Part shown: positions 29,259 to 37,422 of the stretch, piece after piece
Position numbering within the stretch: the first letter of the stretch is position 1
Layout: every line of letters begins with the position of its first letter
Source: an uncultured Bacteriovoracaceae bacterium
GTDB lineage: Bacteria; Bdellovibrionota; Bacteriovoracia; Bacteriovoracales; Bacteriovoracaceae
Direction of reading: 5' to 3'
Assembly (NCBI GenBank): GCA_937923325.1
Contig: CAKZUQ010000011.1
Span: forward strand, 46,219 to 110,218
DNA length: 64,000 nucleotides
Notes under the pieces: model-generated
Told to the model about the DNA's origin: nothing
Databases searched by the model: none
What the model saw: the letters and a program-made list of their open reading frames with translations, nothing else
Program-made: the position numbers and the translations under genes

Positions 29259-29274
29259 TGGCATGCTACATGCA
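29259..29274 (+). promoter_or_regulatory. Candidate sigma-54 promoter for lipoprotein 29309
   Basis: TGGCATG-CTAC-ATGCA: GG and GC exactly 10 bases apart, as the -24/-12 class requires. Predicted start near 29285 leaves a 24-base leader with an AAGGAG SD before ATG 29309. Confidence 0.5.
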
Positions 29275-29308
29275 ATATAGTTAGCAAGAGAGACACAAGG
29301 AGATTAAT

Positions 29309-29896
29309 ATGAAAACACAAACACAAAATTTAAGAAATTTATTAAAAAAGATTGTAATCACATCATTCGTAATGGTCATTTTAGTTAGCTGTGGAAAACA
29401 AAACAGTACTAACAATAACAACCCAAATAGACTAAACTCATTTGGAAACGTTATCGGTGCAAATGGTCAAGTAGTAAACGCTAGCGCAGTAGTAAATGTC
29501 ATAAGACAATTAAACCCTTGTAGCGTGCACCAAAACTTTAATCAATTTCAAAATCAAAATAATCAATTCTCCAATGGACAAGCTGTAAGGATGATAGTTC
29601 CAATTCAAGGGTATGGAAGAGTATTTAAACCAACAATTGGTATAACAACTGAAGGAGATATAGCAACAATTAGTTCAAACGGTGGTCAAACTGTCCTAGA
29701 AATACTTGCATGTCCAAGAGACTTTGCAACAAATCAAGCGCAGTTAACATTAATACAGGATCCGATTTCTGAATCTTTTTGTCCGGTTGATGGTCTAGTA
29801 GCTAACGTTCAAGTACCAGGTCAATTTAGGATGTATGGATTAAACTTTTTTCCAATAACAGTTGCTGGAAATATTGCTCAACAAATATGTAGATAA
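29309..29896 (+). CDS. Lipoprotein of unknown function
   Basis: 195 residues. Basic N-terminus, hydrophobic stretch and lipobox ending LVSC-GKQ (Cys at about 28) mark it as a lipoprotein. An Asn/Gln-rich segment (about 30-90) follows, then a beta-rich region with three further Cys (SVHQN, EILACPRD, SFCPVDG, QQICR surroundings) that could pair. No known domain recognised. Strong AAGGAG SD. It is monocistronic between the 0.8-kb gap and a hairpin, with a sigma-54-like promoter, so conditional expression is likely. Confidence 0.8.
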   Translation: MKTQTQNLRNLLKKIVITSFVMVILVSCGKQNSTNNNNPNRLNSFGNVIGANGQVVNASAVVNVIRQLNPCSVHQNFNQFQNQNNQFSNGQAVRMIVPIQGYGRVFKPTIGITTEGDIATISSNGGQTVLEILACPRDFATNQAQLTLIQDPISESFCPVDGLVANVQVPGQFRMYGLNFFPITVAGNIAQQICR

Positions 29897-29939
29897 TAAA
29901 AGCTAAAAACAAATCAAAAGAAGTAAAATAAAAATTTTT

Positions 29940-29964
29940 AGGGCCTTGAGTGTTTTAAGGTCCT
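29940..29964 (+). terminator. Probable terminator after lipoprotein 29309
   Basis: Stem AGGGCCTT / AAGGTCCT (one G-T wobble) with a 9-base loop, about 43 bases after the stop. No T tract follows on the + strand; on the minus strand the stem is followed by AAAAATTTTT-like sequence, so it may also serve the convergent U32 operon. Confidence 0.5.
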
Positions 29965-29989
29965 GTATATAATCTCACTCTCTTAATTG

Positions 29990-30014
29990 GCGCGTAGGTA
30001 AATAACCTGCGCGC
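29990..30014 (-). terminator. GC-rich hairpin at the end of the U32 operon
   Basis: Stem GCGCGTAGGT / ACCTGCGCGC (one wobble) with loop AAATA, overlapping the first base of the stop codon of the minus-strand gene. Strikingly GC-rich for this sequence but without a T tract. Confidence 0.45.
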
Positions 30015-31132
30015 TAGTTTACTTTATAAGCCTGAGATTTAACAGATATTCCAGATAAATAAGTCAATATAGCAATTCCATCTCTTTCAATTTCTACGAC
30101 ATCATTTAATGCCGTATCTCTTAGAGATTTAACATCTACAAATTTTTCTTTACCGTCAGGAGTTAAAAATTTAAGTCTGTCTCCAACATGAAGTGTTTGT
30201 CTTTTTACTTTTAAAGCAATAAACGATTTACTTTGGATCTCTAAGACTTCTCCAGCATAAGAGCTATCCTTTCTTTGAATTCTGTAGTTTTTAAGTTTCT
30301 TAAAAAGAACATCAGATTTATTGATATTGAAAAAACCTTTTATACAATCAAATGGATATTGATCAAAGTTTTCACTTAAAACATTTTTAAAAATTTCTTC
30401 ATCATCAAATCGACTATCAAAGCGAGCAAATGAGAGATTAAGTTCTTTCAGCTCATCTAAATGTTTCGTTAGATTCAATCTTTTAATATGGAACATAAAG
30501 GTTCCATGAGAGTTTTCGATTAAAGGAAAACCCTTATGTGGAGATTCTTCACTTTCTCCCATGGCTTCAAGAACATCCGAATTTAAAACTGATTTTGGGT
30601 TTAATGAAGAAAGTAAGTTTCTAGGAGTGTAAAATAATAAAATTCTTCCAAGAACTAAAGTTTCAACAGGTGTTTTTAGTTCTTTGATGTATTGCTTTAG
30701 AGTTTCCTTACTAATTTCAATAGATAAAATAATTTTTTTTAATCTCTCACCTATTATTTTTTCCCATGATTTTATCGCTAAAAGATTATGATGACTTCCT
30801 TCTAGAATTAAATGTATGTCTAATTTTGTGTTTGCAAGTATCCAATTTAAAACACCTCTATCTTGAACTCTTACAGATCTAATCAAGTTCAAATCTAAAT
30901 CATGAAAAAACTCTGTCATTTTTGAAAAATCATTTTCAGTTTTGATTACATCCCACTCCAAAGAGATATTAAAGCCTTCATCGAATGCTTTCGCTAATAA
31001 ATGATTAAAACTTTTAGTATCGCAGCCACCAAATCTAGATAATTCTTTGTGACAAAGAATTATATCTTTTATTCCAGACTCCTTACAACTTTTGAGCTGG
31101 TCCACTGAATAAATGTAAGTAATTTTTTTCAT
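30014..31132 (-). CDS. U32-family protein lacking the Fe-S cysteine motif
   Basis: 372 residues, U32/RlhA-TrhP-like by overall plan. Seen: a TIM-barrel-like first part, LGRILLFYTPRNLLSSL (about 156-172) at the place where active U32 proteins carry clustered cysteines, then FPLIENSHGTFMFHIKRLNL (about 197-216) and the FARFDSR strand, both typical of the family, and a C-terminal small beta domain. The Cys cluster is replaced by YTPRNLL, so an Fe-S-dependent hydroxylation is unlikely from this subunit alone. It follows the larger U32 gene by one base, suggesting a two-subunit complex. Confidence 0.8.
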   Translation of the reverse strand: MKKITYIYSVDQLKSCKESGIKDIILCHKELSRFGGCDTKSFNHLLAKAFDEGFNISLEWDVIKTENDFSKMTEFFHDLDLNLIRSVRVQDRGVLNWILANTKLDIHLILEGSHHNLLAIKSWEKIIGERLKKIILSIEISKETLKQYIKELKTPVETLVLGRILLFYTPRNLLSSLNPKSVLNSDVLEAMGESEESPHKGFPLIENSHGTFMFHIKRLNLTKHLDELKELNLSFARFDSRFDDEEIFKNVLSENFDQYPFDCIKGFFNINKSDVLFKKLKNYRIQRKDSSYAGEVLEIQSKSFIALKVKRQTLHVGDRLKFLTPDGKEKFVDVKSLRDTALNDVVEIERDGIAILTYLSGISVKSQAYKVN

Positions 31133-31133
31133 A

Positions 31134-32330
31134 TTAGGACTTCATCCTTATCATATTATTCTCTTCAACATTTTGAAAAAATGGAATCTTTACAAGAGTA
31201 GAAGGTTTCGATCGTTCGATAGATTCATTTAGAACATTTTTTATTTCATCAAGTTTATAGTTAATAACTTTTGAATTAAATGGAAGAATTTCAATTGTGT
31301 CTCCAATATTAAAAGCATTTCTAACTTCAATTACGATATGTACATTTTTATAAACTTCAACGACCCTACCAACGAGGACATATTCACCTTCTTTTGTAGT
31401 TTCTCTTTCATTAAAGATTGTATTACTGTCAGCTTTCTCCACTAAATTCACAGGAGCATAAGTTCTATGTGTGACCTTTTTTAGTTCATTTGCCCAATTT
31501 TCAAGGTCATTACTTAAAAAGTTTTTTTCTTTTTTATAGTGATTTAAAGCCTCAGAATAAACTTTAGATATCGTTCCAGCATAAAGATGACTTTTCATTC
31601 GACCTTCAACTTTTACAGAGTCTATTTCTTCGGCGATATACTCAGGAAGAACTTGCATTCCATTCAAATCTTTAGAACTCATAAAGAAAGCTTTCTTCTT
31701 TTCTTCATCATTTTTAAAGTCAATACTATATTCAAATCTACAACTATGAGCGCATCCGCCTCTATTTGAGTCTCGACCTTGCGTAAAATTGGAGATTGTA
31801 CAATTTCCAGAGTAAGCCATACACATTGATCCATGAATAAACATTTCGACTTCTACTTGGGCATCTCGTTTAATTTTACCTGCTTCTTTAACAGAAACTT
31901 CTCGGCCTACAACAACTCTTTCTGCACCATACTTTTTCCAAAGCTTTGCTCCTTCGGAGTTTACACAGCTTGCCTGAGTAGAGACATGAATCGGTATAGA
32001 GCTATTATCCTTCACAACTTGCATAACACCTATGTCAGAAACAATTACTGCATCCACCTTTAAAGAATCAATATATTTAACAAAGTCAACGAGTTCAACA
32101 AGATCAGGGTCATGTAAAAAACCATTTAAGACAACATAAACAGCTGCTTTTTTAGAGTGAGCAAACTCCACACCTTCAGCTAGCTCTTCATAAGTAAAAT
32201 TATCAGCAGCACTTCTAAGACCAAACTTAAGACCAGCCAAATACACAGCATCTGCCCCATAACTTATTGCAACTTTTAATTTATCTAAACTACCTGCTGG
32301 AGCTAAAAGCTCAGGTACAAAATCATTCAT
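31134..32330 (-). CDS. U32-family protein, probable tRNA/rRNA uridine hydroxylation factor (TrhP/RlhA type)
   Basis: 398 residues. N-terminus PELLAPAGSLDKLKVAISYG and GADAVYLAGLKFGLR are diagnostic of the U32 family. The Cys set SMCMAYSGNCTISN (about 165-178) and RGGCAHSCRFEY (about 189-200) matches the Fe-S-binding positions of TrhP/RlhA, which use prephenate-dependent hydroxylation of tRNA U34 or 23S rRNA. Older annotation as peptidase/collagenase is probably wrong for this group. Like B. subtilis yrrN-yrrO it is encoded next to a second U32 gene. AGGAA precedes the ATG. Which RNA is modified is not decidable here. Confidence 0.85.
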   Translation of the reverse strand: MNDFVPELLAPAGSLDKLKVAISYGADAVYLAGLKFGLRSAADNFTYEELAEGVEFAHSKKAAVYVVLNGFLHDPDLVELVDFVKYIDSLKVDAVIVSDIGVMQVVKDNSSIPIHVSTQASCVNSEGAKLWKKYGAERVVVGREVSVKEAGKIKRDAQVEVEMFIHGSMCMAYSGNCTISNFTQGRDSNRGGCAHSCRFEYSIDFKNDEEKKKAFFMSSKDLNGMQVLPEYIAEEIDSVKVEGRMKSHLYAGTISKVYSEALNHYKKEKNFLSNDLENWANELKKVTHRTYAPVNLVEKADSNTIFNERETTKEGEYVLVGRVVEVYKNVHIVIEVRNAFNIGDTIEILPFNSKVINYKLDEIKNVLNESIERSKPSTLVKIPFFQNVEENNMIRMKS

Positions 32331-32417
32331 AAAAAATTCCTATATTCAAGAGCTTACATTTACCAAAATAATTGTATAATATAAACTATATAAAAAAGAT
32401 TTGAAGGAATAACGCAA

Positions 32418-33548
32418 TTGTTCAAAAAACTACTTAAATTTACATTAATGCTATCATTAGCCTTTTTTATTCTTATGGCCGCTTTTATTTACGCTAGGCA
32501 AAAGGAAAATATAGAATCTGTTGTTCCTTATCCGTACTACTTCGTGGAAAATCAAATAAAAAAAGACTCAAACAAAGCTCCAATATTAATAATTGGAGAC
32601 AGAATGGGTAAAAGACTATCTCTTTTTAAAGACCAACTCGCTCAAAAAATATCTTCAGGGCTTTCTAAGCCCATTAAAATCAATACAATTACATCTGATG
32701 GGCTTTCAATGGCCAGAGTATTAAATAAGATTAAAAACTACGGTAGTCTACCGTTTATAATCATATTTGCAGGAGCATCTGAAGAACATCTAGAAAAGAG
32801 ATTTAATATAAAAGATTTAAAAAAAATGGAAATGAACTTTAAGAAATATGACAACTTATATGTTCAAACAGCATTGACAGTTTGGCCTAAGTTATCAACG
32901 TTAATTTACACCCCCTTAAACTATGTTCCTATCAAAGAAAATATTATTAAAGATGAAAAAAAATATACAATTCAACAAACTCTTAAAAAGAATATATTTA
33001 CATATAAACTTTTTGAAAGAGAGACAAAAGAGTTGTTTACATATATAAAAGAAAAAAACAGCTATCTCATAGCTTTAACAACACCTATAAATCTAGAAGT
33101 AAAACCTAAGCAAATATGTTCATACCAACTAGACCAGCTGAGTAAAAAAAATTATGATCAAATGATTGAATATATTAAACTAAAAGACTTCAAACAAGCT
33201 TATTCTATTAGTAAAAACTTAAGTCTAATTGCAAATAATAATGCGTTAATCCACTACATGCATGGAAAAGTCTCTAAATATCTCGCAAAACTTGGCGAAG
33301 CTAGAAAATCACTAGAAATGGCCGCAAGCCTAGATTGTAAAAACTTTAGATCAACTCCAATATACAACTCAATTATAAAGAAAATGGGAAAAAAAACAGG
33401 AACAGTTGTCTTTGACTTTAATGAACTAGTCTATTCTTTTTGGGGAGAAAACCTTTTATTCGAATCTGAGATTTACCCACAGAATTTATATTATGAAAAA
33501 CTAACTGATATTTTGGCAATTAAAATTAAAAAGGTTCTAAAGTTATGA
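32418..33548 (+). CDS. Membrane-anchored SGNH-hydrolase-like protein, catalytic residues apparently lost
   Basis: 376 residues with one N-terminal membrane segment (about 8-27) and a periplasmic remainder. ILIIGDRMG (about 54-62) sits where SGNH/GDSL enzymes have GDS, with Arg replacing the nucleophile Ser; IIFAGAS (about 116-122) resembles block III; a TPR-like helical insert (about 270-320, with a LDCKNFRSTPIYNSII end) precedes FDFNELVYSF and EIYPQN, where block V Asp-His would be. The SGNH reading is inference. TTG start with GAAGGA 10 bases before. Overlaps the cyclic-nucleotide-binding gene by 4 bases. Confidence 0.65.
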   Translation: MFKKLLKFTLMLSLAFFILMAAFIYARQKENIESVVPYPYYFVENQIKKDSNKAPILIIGDRMGKRLSLFKDQLAQKISSGLSKPIKINTITSDGLSMARVLNKIKNYGSLPFIIIFAGASEEHLEKRFNIKDLKKMEMNFKKYDNLYVQTALTVWPKLSTLIYTPLNYVPIKENIIKDEKKYTIQQTLKKNIFTYKLFERETKELFTYIKEKNSYLIALTTPINLEVKPKQICSYQLDQLSKKNYDQMIEYIKLKDFKQAYSISKNLSLIANNNALIHYMHGKVSKYLAKLGEARKSLEMAASLDCKNFRSTPIYNSIIKKMGKKTGTVVFDFNELVYSFWGENLLFESEIYPQNLYYEKLTDILAIKIKKVLKL

Positions 33549-33976
33549 AAACAATTGAAAGCTTAACAGTAACTAAAGACACTGTTATCTGCAGAGATAA
33601 AGATAAATCATTTGACTTATATCGTGTAATTAGTGGAACGTTGTTGATTTGCAAACGAAATAATCACATGGTCACCCCAATAGCACATCTAAAGCCAGGT
33701 CAATATTTTGGAGAAATGTCTTTTTTTGACAATATTTCAAGAAGTGCAGATGTTATAGCTTTAGAGGAAACAGTTTTAGAGAAAATACCGCAAACTCTTA
33801 TCAACTCTGAACTCCCAAACTGGCTACATACGATAGCACAGAACATGACAAAGAGGCTCAGATTTCTAAGCCAAACTATTTCAGATAAAGGAATCAAAAG
33901 AACAACTAAAGAACTTAAGCCTTTATCAATTGAAGAACAAAGACATATTTACTCCCTCTTAGCTTCAAAAGAGTAA
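33545..33976 (+). CDS. Cyclic-nucleotide-binding domain protein
   Basis: 143 residues forming a single cNMP-binding (Crp-type) beta-roll: LYRVISGTLLICKR (about 22-35), then LKPGQYFGEMSFFDNISRSA (about 49-68) as the phosphate-binding cassette with the GE and R residues, and a closing helix. No DNA-binding domain, so it is not a Crp/Fnr transcription factor. It probably modulates a partner on binding cAMP, cGMP or another cyclic nucleotide. Its ATG lies in the 4-base overlap with the upstream membrane protein, making that the likely partner. Confidence 0.85.
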   Translation: MKTIESLTVTKDTVICRDKDKSFDLYRVISGTLLICKRNNHMVTPIAHLKPGQYFGEMSFFDNISRSADVIALEETVLEKIPQTLINSELPNWLHTIAQNMTKRLRFLSQTISDKGIKRTTKELKPLSIEEQRHIYSLLASKE

Positions 33977-34046
33977 ATTGCACCCTAAACTGGCACCAAA
34001 TCAAATAATAATTATTTAAAAGAAGTATATTTTTAACTAAAAAACT

Positions 34047-34062
34047 TGGCATGAATTTCGCA
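34047..34062 (+). promoter_or_regulatory. Candidate sigma-54 promoter for mini-lipoprotein 34120
   Basis: TGGCATG-AATT-TCGCA with GG and GC 10 bases apart (one mismatch in the -12 box). Predicted start near 34073; leader about 47 bases. Confidence 0.45.
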
Positions 34063-34069
34063 GCATGTA

Positions 34070-34096
34070 TTATATCATCAAGGAACGATGATATAA
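34070..34096. repeat. Perfect 10-base inverted repeat in the leader of the mini-lipoprotein
   Basis: TTATATCATC / GATGATATAA with a 7-base loop, ending 12 bases before the GGAGGT SD. It could be an operator or a 5' stabilising hairpin in the mRNA. Confidence 0.7.
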
Positions 34097-34119
34097 TGGA
34101 TAGACACGGAGGTCCAAAA

Positions 34120-34257
34120 ATGAAAGTTTTAATAAACCTATCACTAGTAGCATTTCTTTCAAGTTGCGCACTCACTAAAACTCCTCAAACAACAGTAAAT
34201 AAAAAAATTGAACAGCTAGAAGCTTCTGCATGGTACCAACGTATCGATAGAAGATAA
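34120..34257 (+). CDS. 45-residue lipoprotein
   Basis: Very short lipoprotein: MKVLINLSLVAFLSSC ends in a clear lipobox (LSSC, Cys16), followed by only 29 residues (ALTKTP to YQRIDRR). The start is fixed by a full-strength GGAGGT SD at 34108-34113, seven bases before the ATG; a longer in-frame reading to 34051 is unsupported. It is a single gene with its own promoter candidate and terminator. Size resembles entericidin or Lpp-like small lipoproteins, but no sequence family is recognised. Confidence 0.82.
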   Translation: MKVLINLSLVAFLSSCALTKTPQTTVNKKIEQLEASAWYQRIDRR

Positions 34258-34266
34258 TCTAAGCAT

Positions 34267-34327
34267 AGTAACTAGCATCTGGAGCTTTTAATCCCCTTTT
34301 AAGATTTGGGTGCTAGTACTTTTTTTC
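34267..34327 (+). terminator. Terminator after the mini-lipoprotein
   Basis: ACTAGCA / TGCTAGT stem (extended by AGT/ACT past a bulged A) closing a long loop, followed directly by seven T residues. Confidence 0.75.
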
Positions 34328-34404
34328 TTAGCTTAAACTTTAATATTTACAACTAATTCTATTTTTATCAAAATGCTCTAAATTACAATATTTGGAGTTT
34401 TTTT

Positions 34405-36306
34405 ATGTCTAATAAATCTTGGTCTATTGAAGAGGCAATGCATACTTATCAAGTTGCAAGGTGGTCAGATGGATATTTTGGTATAAACAAAAATGGGCAT
34501 CTTTGTGCCAGGCCAAAAGATAAAAATGAAATAGATATCTCAAAAGTAATAAAGGAAATAAAAAACCTTAAAATTCCATACCCATGTGTAATTAGATTTC
34601 AAGATATAATCAAAGACCAGGTTTACAAATTAAACAAGACTTTTATAAAAACCATAGAGCAAGCAAACTTTAACGGAAGTTATTCAGGTGTATACCCAAT
34701 AAAAGTAAATCAATTAAGAGAAGTTGTTGAAGAAGTGGTAGAAGCAGGTTCTGAATTTACTTACGGCCTTGAATGTGGAAGTAAAGCAGAACTATTAACA
34801 GTTCTTGCATATAATACAAATATTAATTCCTTGACCATATTAAATGGATATAAAGATGAAGAGTATATCAAACTCGCAATTCTTGGTTCTAAGATAAAGA
34901 AAAATATAATTGTAGTTATCGAAAAACTATCTGAAATTAATACTATAATCAAAGTATCAGAAGAACTTGGTTATTTTCCGAATGTAGGTGTAAGAGCAAA
35001 ACTAAGCTCTAAAGGAACAGGAAAATGGTCAAAGTCATCAGGTGATAATGCAAAATTTGGATTATCAATATCTGAAATTTTAGATTTAATTGAAATACTT
35101 AAAGAAAATAATGTTACAAATAAGCTTAAACTATTTCACTTTCATGTAGGAAGCCAAATTTCAGATATTCGATCTATAAAAGACTGCCTTAGCGAAGGAG
35201 CACGAATTTATTGTGAAATCCAAAAACTAGGCTTAGAGCTAGACTATTTTGATGTCGGTGGAGGTGTTGGATTAAACTACGATGGCTCAAAATCAAATTG
35301 TCCATCGTCAACAAATTATACATTAGAAGATTATGTTGGAGATGTTGTATATATTTTAAGAGATGCATGTAATGAAGCAGATATAAAGCATCCATCGATA
35401 GTATCTGAAACAGGTAGAGCTGTAAGTGCACATCACTCTTGTGTGGTTACAAATGTTTTTGGATCAATAAACAACATAAAACTTACGAAAGTAGACCTTG
35501 ACCATAATGAAGATGATCACATAATTATTAGAAATATGAAAAGCTTTCAAAGAGATTTAAATCACTCTAACTACCAAGATATTTATAATGATGCTTCGAT
35601 AACTAAAGAGGAAGCAATATCTGCATTCAAACTTAGTATTTTGAATTTAAATGAAAGAGCCATTGCTGAAAAGATTTACTGGAATATATGTTCAAAGATA
35701 ATCGAAATGACTCAAGATGATCCTTTTGTTCCAAAAGAAGTAAAAAGGTTGAAGTTTGAACATGCAAAAAAATACATTTGTAACTTTAGCGTATTTCAAT
35801 CGACACCTGATTCATGGGCTATTGGTCAGGTTTTACCAGTAGTTCCAATAGAAAGATTAGATGAAAAGCCTACAGAATGTGTAACACTTGCTGATATTAC
35901 TTGTGATAGTGATGGAGCTATTGATACATTTGCTGGACCAGATGGAATAGAAAATTACCTAAAAGCACATACACTAAAAGAAAATGAAGATTACCCTATT
36001 GGAATTTTCTTAACGGGAGCATATCAAGATATCATGGGCGACATGCATAATTTATTTGGAAGACTAAATGAAGTGCATGTTTACGCAACTGATGATGAAA
36101 GTGGCTTTTATATTGAAGAAGTCATAAAAGGACAAACCTGCAGTGAAGTACTAAAAATCATGCAGTATTCACCAGAAATTATGAATACTAAAATAAAAAA
36201 AGAATTCGACAAACAAGTAAAAAATAAAGCTATTGCCCCAAGAGAAGCTACTTCGTACATAGACCTTTATGAGAAAATCATAAATGGATACACGTATTTA
36301 TCTTAA
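34405..36306 (+). CDS. speA: Biosynthetic arginine decarboxylase
   Basis: PLP enzyme converting arginine to agmatine, the first step to putrescine by the agmatine route. 633 residues, typical. Seen: SIEEAMHTYQVARWSDGYFGIN at the N-terminus (residues 7-28, here abbreviated SIEEAMHTY...GYFGIN), the PLP Lys K100 in VYPIKVNQ, FHFHVGSQI (about 250), DVGGGVGLNYDG (about 287-298) and CDSDGAIDTF in the C-terminal half. No speB or speC neighbour in the window. Ends in a 4-base convergent overlap with the gamma-carbonic anhydrase gene. Confidence 0.97.
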   Translation: MSNKSWSIEEAMHTYQVARWSDGYFGINKNGHLCARPKDKNEIDISKVIKEIKNLKIPYPCVIRFQDIIKDQVYKLNKTFIKTIEQANFNGSYSGVYPIKVNQLREVVEEVVEAGSEFTYGLECGSKAELLTVLAYNTNINSLTILNGYKDEEYIKLAILGSKIKKNIIVVIEKLSEINTIIKVSEELGYFPNVGVRAKLSSKGTGKWSKSSGDNAKFGLSISEILDLIEILKENNVTNKLKLFHFHVGSQISDIRSIKDCLSEGARIYCEIQKLGLELDYFDVGGGVGLNYDGSKSNCPSSTNYTLEDYVGDVVYILRDACNEADIKHPSIVSETGRAVSAHHSCVVTNVFGSINNIKLTKVDLDHNEDDHIIIRNMKSFQRDLNHSNYQDIYNDASITKEEAISAFKLSILNLNERAIAEKIYWNICSKIIEMTQDDPFVPKEVKRLKFEHAKKYICNFSVFQSTPDSWAIGQVLPVVPIERLDEKPTECVTLADITCDSDGAIDTFAGPDGIENYLKAHTLKENEDYPIGIFLTGAYQDIMGDMHNLFGRLNEVHVYATDDESGFYIEEVIKGQTCSEVLKIMQYSPEIMNTKIKKEFDKQVKNKAIAPREATSYIDLYEKIINGYTYLS

Positions 36307-36812
36307 TTTGTCTTAAAATCATCACTATATTTTAAATACGATTTATAATGATTATTAAGCATCTGAATTTCTTTTTCATTCAATTCTCTAACTACTTTTG
36401 CTGGAGAGCCCATAATCATAGAATATGGAGGAAACTCTTTATCTGGAGGAACAACACTTCCAGCCGCGACAACAGAATATTCATTAATTTTAACTCCATC
36501 TAAAACTGTTGCACCCATACCGATGAGACAATTTTTTTCGACTGTACAGCCATGGAGTGTAACACTGTGACCGATAGTAACATTTTCTTTAATTATTAAA
36601 GGTAGCTTTTCTGTAACATGAAGCATTGATAAATCTTGAATATTTGTATTCTTACCGATAAAGATCTGATTAACATCACCTCGAAGAACTGAATTAAACC
36701 AAATATTCGCCGACTCTCCTAGCATTACATTTCCAATTATAATTGCACCATGAGCTAAAAAATTAGAATTGTCATAAGATGGTGAGAATTCTTTATAATT
36801 TAAAATTTTCAT
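36303..36812 (-). CDS. Gamma-carbonic anhydrase family hexapeptide-repeat protein
   Basis: Left-handed beta-helix protein of the YrdA/PaaY group (gamma-CA superfamily), 169 residues. Seen: hexapeptide turns such as IIGNVMLGESANIWFNSVLRG split over about 25-45, RGDVNQIFIGKNTNIQD (about 44-60), zinc-ligand His in LHVTE, GHSVTLHGC and a trimer-forming core, then SMIMGSPAKVVREL. Start set at 36812 because AAGGA (36818-36822) precedes it. Enzymatic carbonic anhydrase activity is possible but many members act otherwise. The start is only 28 bases from that of the divergent maf gene. Confidence 0.9.
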   Translation of the reverse strand: MKILNYKEFSPSYDNSNFLAHGAIIIGNVMLGESANIWFNSVLRGDVNQIFIGKNTNIQDLSMLHVTEKLPLIIKENVTIGHSVTLHGCTVEKNCLIGMGATVLDGVKINEYSVVAAGSVVPPDKEFPPYSMIMGSPAKVVRELNEKEIQMLNNHYKSYLKYSDDFKTN

Positions 36813-36840
36813 TAAAATCCTTTTGATATATACTATCATA

Positions 36841-37422
36841 ATGAAAGAAATAATTTTGGCCAGTGGATCGATATATAGAAAACAACTTCTTCAAAGACTA
36901 GGTATCACTTTTGAGTGTATTCCTTCAACTGTTGATGAATCCCCCTTAAAAACATCTGTGTTAGACCCCTCTAAACTTGCGATGGAACTTTCCAAACTAA
37001 AAGCATTAGATATATACAATAATAATCCCGATAAAATTATTATTGGCTCTGACCAAGTTTGCTATTTTAATAATGAAGTTTTAAGTAAGAGTGGAAATAA
37101 AGATAAGTCCATTGAAATTTTAAAGAAACTAAGTGGACAAAAACATATCCTTGCAACAGCATACACAATTATAGATGAGCAAAGGGTTATAACTAAAATC
37201 AACGAAACAGTTTTAACAATGAAAGAACTAAATGAGGAGTCAATCAAAAGGTATGTTGAATTAGATAACCCCATTGATTGTGCCGGATCGTATAAGCTAG
37301 AATTACATGGTATAAGTTTATTCAATAATATCGAAACAACTGATCAGACTGCGATTATAGGATTACCTTTAATAGAGCTAGGCAAGGATTTAGAATCTTT
37401 AGGTATTAGGCTGCTAGCATAA
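36841..37422 (+). CDS. Maf/YceF-type nucleotide pyrophosphatase
   Basis: Maf-family house-cleaning pyrophosphatase, 193 residues. Seen: EIILASGSIYRKQLLQRLG (residues 3-21) with the SxxxR substrate motif, IIGSDQVCYF with the catalytic Asp, KLSGQKHILATAY, and PIDCAGSYKLELHGI plus the IGLPL end. SDQV and CAGSYK fit the YceF group (7-methyl-GTP pyrophosphatase) better than Maf proper. The N-terminal MKEIILASGS fixes the start at 36841. No SD; TATACT at 36829-36834 would start the transcript right at the ATG. Confidence 0.9.
   Translation: MKEIILASGSIYRKQLLQRLGITFECIPSTVDESPLKTSVLDPSKLAMELSKLKALDIYNNNPDKIIIGSDQVCYFNNEVLSKSGNKDKSIEILKKLSGQKHILATAYTIIDEQRVITKINETVLTMKELNEESIKRYVELDNPIDCAGSYKLELHGISLFNNIETTDQTAIIGLPLIELGKDLESLGIRLLA

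Larger units (their letters stand above)
28488..29308. other. Gene-poor 0.8-kb intergenic region
   Basis: No convincing full gene on either strand. It contains a 9-base tandem repeat (28925-28958), a 54-codon open stretch on the minus strand enclosing that repeat (28897-29058), a hairpin at 29053-29074, a dyad at 29167-29193 and a sigma-54-like promoter at 29259-29274. The rest is AT-rich sequence with dense stops. Confidence 0.7.
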
